Shown here piece by piece: positions 63,613 to 64,000 of a stretch of 64,000 bases of DNA. Under the pieces are notes generated by a model. That model worked only from the letters and a program-made list of their open reading frames with translations. It made no database searches and had not been told where the DNA came from. The position numbers and the translations under genes are program-made. Each line of letters opens with the position of its first letter. Position 1 is the stretch's first letter. Source of the DNA: Streptomyces sp. NBC_00483 (GTDB taxonomy: Bacteria; Actinomycetota; Actinomycetes; Streptomycetales; Streptomycetaceae); the NCBI RefSeq assembly GCF_036013745.1, contig NZ_CP107880.1, positions 3,410,001-3,474,000 on the forward strand, in the 5' to 3' direction.

Positions 63613-64000
63613 CTACGTACACCACCACAGGAAGCGCTCGCACGACTCCGAAGGGCTCGGCTCCGCCGTGGCCGTGGCGGAGGCCGAGCGGGAGGGTGAG
63701 GGCGTCGGGCGGGAGCTCGTGGAGGAGCGGGGTTCGGACGTGGTCGGGGCGGGGCGCGACGCCCGGTGGGTCGCATCGGCGTCCACAGGGCCCGAGGTCC
63801 GGGTGCGCTCCGGCGGCGCCGTGGCGGGGGCCGACGACGTACGGGAGGCGCGGGACGCGGGTGGGGTGGTGCGCCCGGCCGTGGCGGACGGAGACGTCGC
63901 GTCGGTGTCCTTCGTAGGGGCTGCGGACGTGTCCGGTGCCGCCTGGGTGGTGGCGCCGTCGCCGGAGGGCTCCCCGCCGAGTTCGACGACGCCGAATCCG
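63613..64000 (-). CDS. C-terminal part of a Ser/Thr/Pro-rich protein, 5'-truncated
   Basis: Reading the minus strand from 63999, one frame stays open for 128 codons to TAG at 63615-63613, with strongly G/C third positions; the other open frame lacks this bias. The peptide begins GFGVVELGGEPSG, then is almost entirely Ser/Thr/Pro/Ala, and ends ESCERFLWWCT. This looks like the disordered tail of an envelope or secreted protein whose folded part lies right of the window. No ATG is present in the window, so it is easy to miss. Family unknown. Confidence 0.55.
   Translation of the reverse strand, partial: GFGVVELGGEPSGDGATTQAAPDTSAAPTKDTDATSPSATAGRTTPPASRASRTSSAPATAPPERTRTSGPVDADATHRASRPAPTTSEPRSSTSSRPTPSPSRSASATATAEPSPSESCERFLWWCT

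Overview
The window is chromosomal DNA of a Streptomyces or a very close relative. The evidence is high G+C with strong G/C third-codon bias, many GTG starts, frequent leaderless genes with a TANNNT -10 box 6-10 nt before the start codon, and actinobacterial families (DUF3052, DUF3145, DUF2277, DUF4383, FasR). About 65 protein genes, one tRNA-Val and many structured intergenic elements are supported. There is no insertion sequence, integrase, CRISPR array or rRNA.

Layout. 1-15 kb: end of an MHS transporter, an O-methyltransferase, an FHA protein, a pair of related membrane-associated proteins, a drug exporter with a C-terminal winged helix, a secreted HNH nuclease, a PhoD-like phosphatase and a large FAD/NAD protein. 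15-21 kb: SodC-like protein, DedA protein, tRNA-Val, lipoprotein, coiled-coil protein, DUF4383 protein and FmdB zinc ribbon. 21.6-30.6 kb: a Ter stress island. It holds a HAD phosphatase, a PRTase-TRSP-StiP fusion and a citrate-lyase-like aldolase, translationally coupled in one operon, plus three TerD proteins, a TerA-like protein and DUF475 (TerC superfamily). 30.7-35 kb: peroxiredoxin, DUF3052 and aceE. 36-45.4 kb: a TetR/exporter pair, then a two-component system followed by an alpha/beta hydrolase-acyltransferase operon; both promoters carry the same 11-bp sequence. 45-49 kb: a MerR/aldo-keto reductase operon with a classic 19-bp-spaced promoter, and small enzymes. 49.2-54.2 kb: fasR-fabD-fabH-acpP-fabF, the primary type II fatty acid synthase. 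54.4-64 kb: SGNH lipoprotein, mutarotase, GH3 glycosidase with divergent TetR, EI24 protein, Ohr and an oxidoreductase with divergent MarR.

The most unusual recurring signal is tandem repetition anchored at gene 3' ends. In several genes the stop codon lies inside, or opens, the first unit of an 11-, 12-, 24-, 27-, 32- or 35-bp repeat. At two loci (12.4 kb and 57.3 kb) these repeats run directly into a shared double-hairpin intergenic element (called REP-like here), and at 12.4 kb the gene's stop codon seems to have been supplied by that element. A second theme is exact dyad operators in divergent or autoregulated promoters (TetR, MarR, MerR, response regulator), which give testable regulons.
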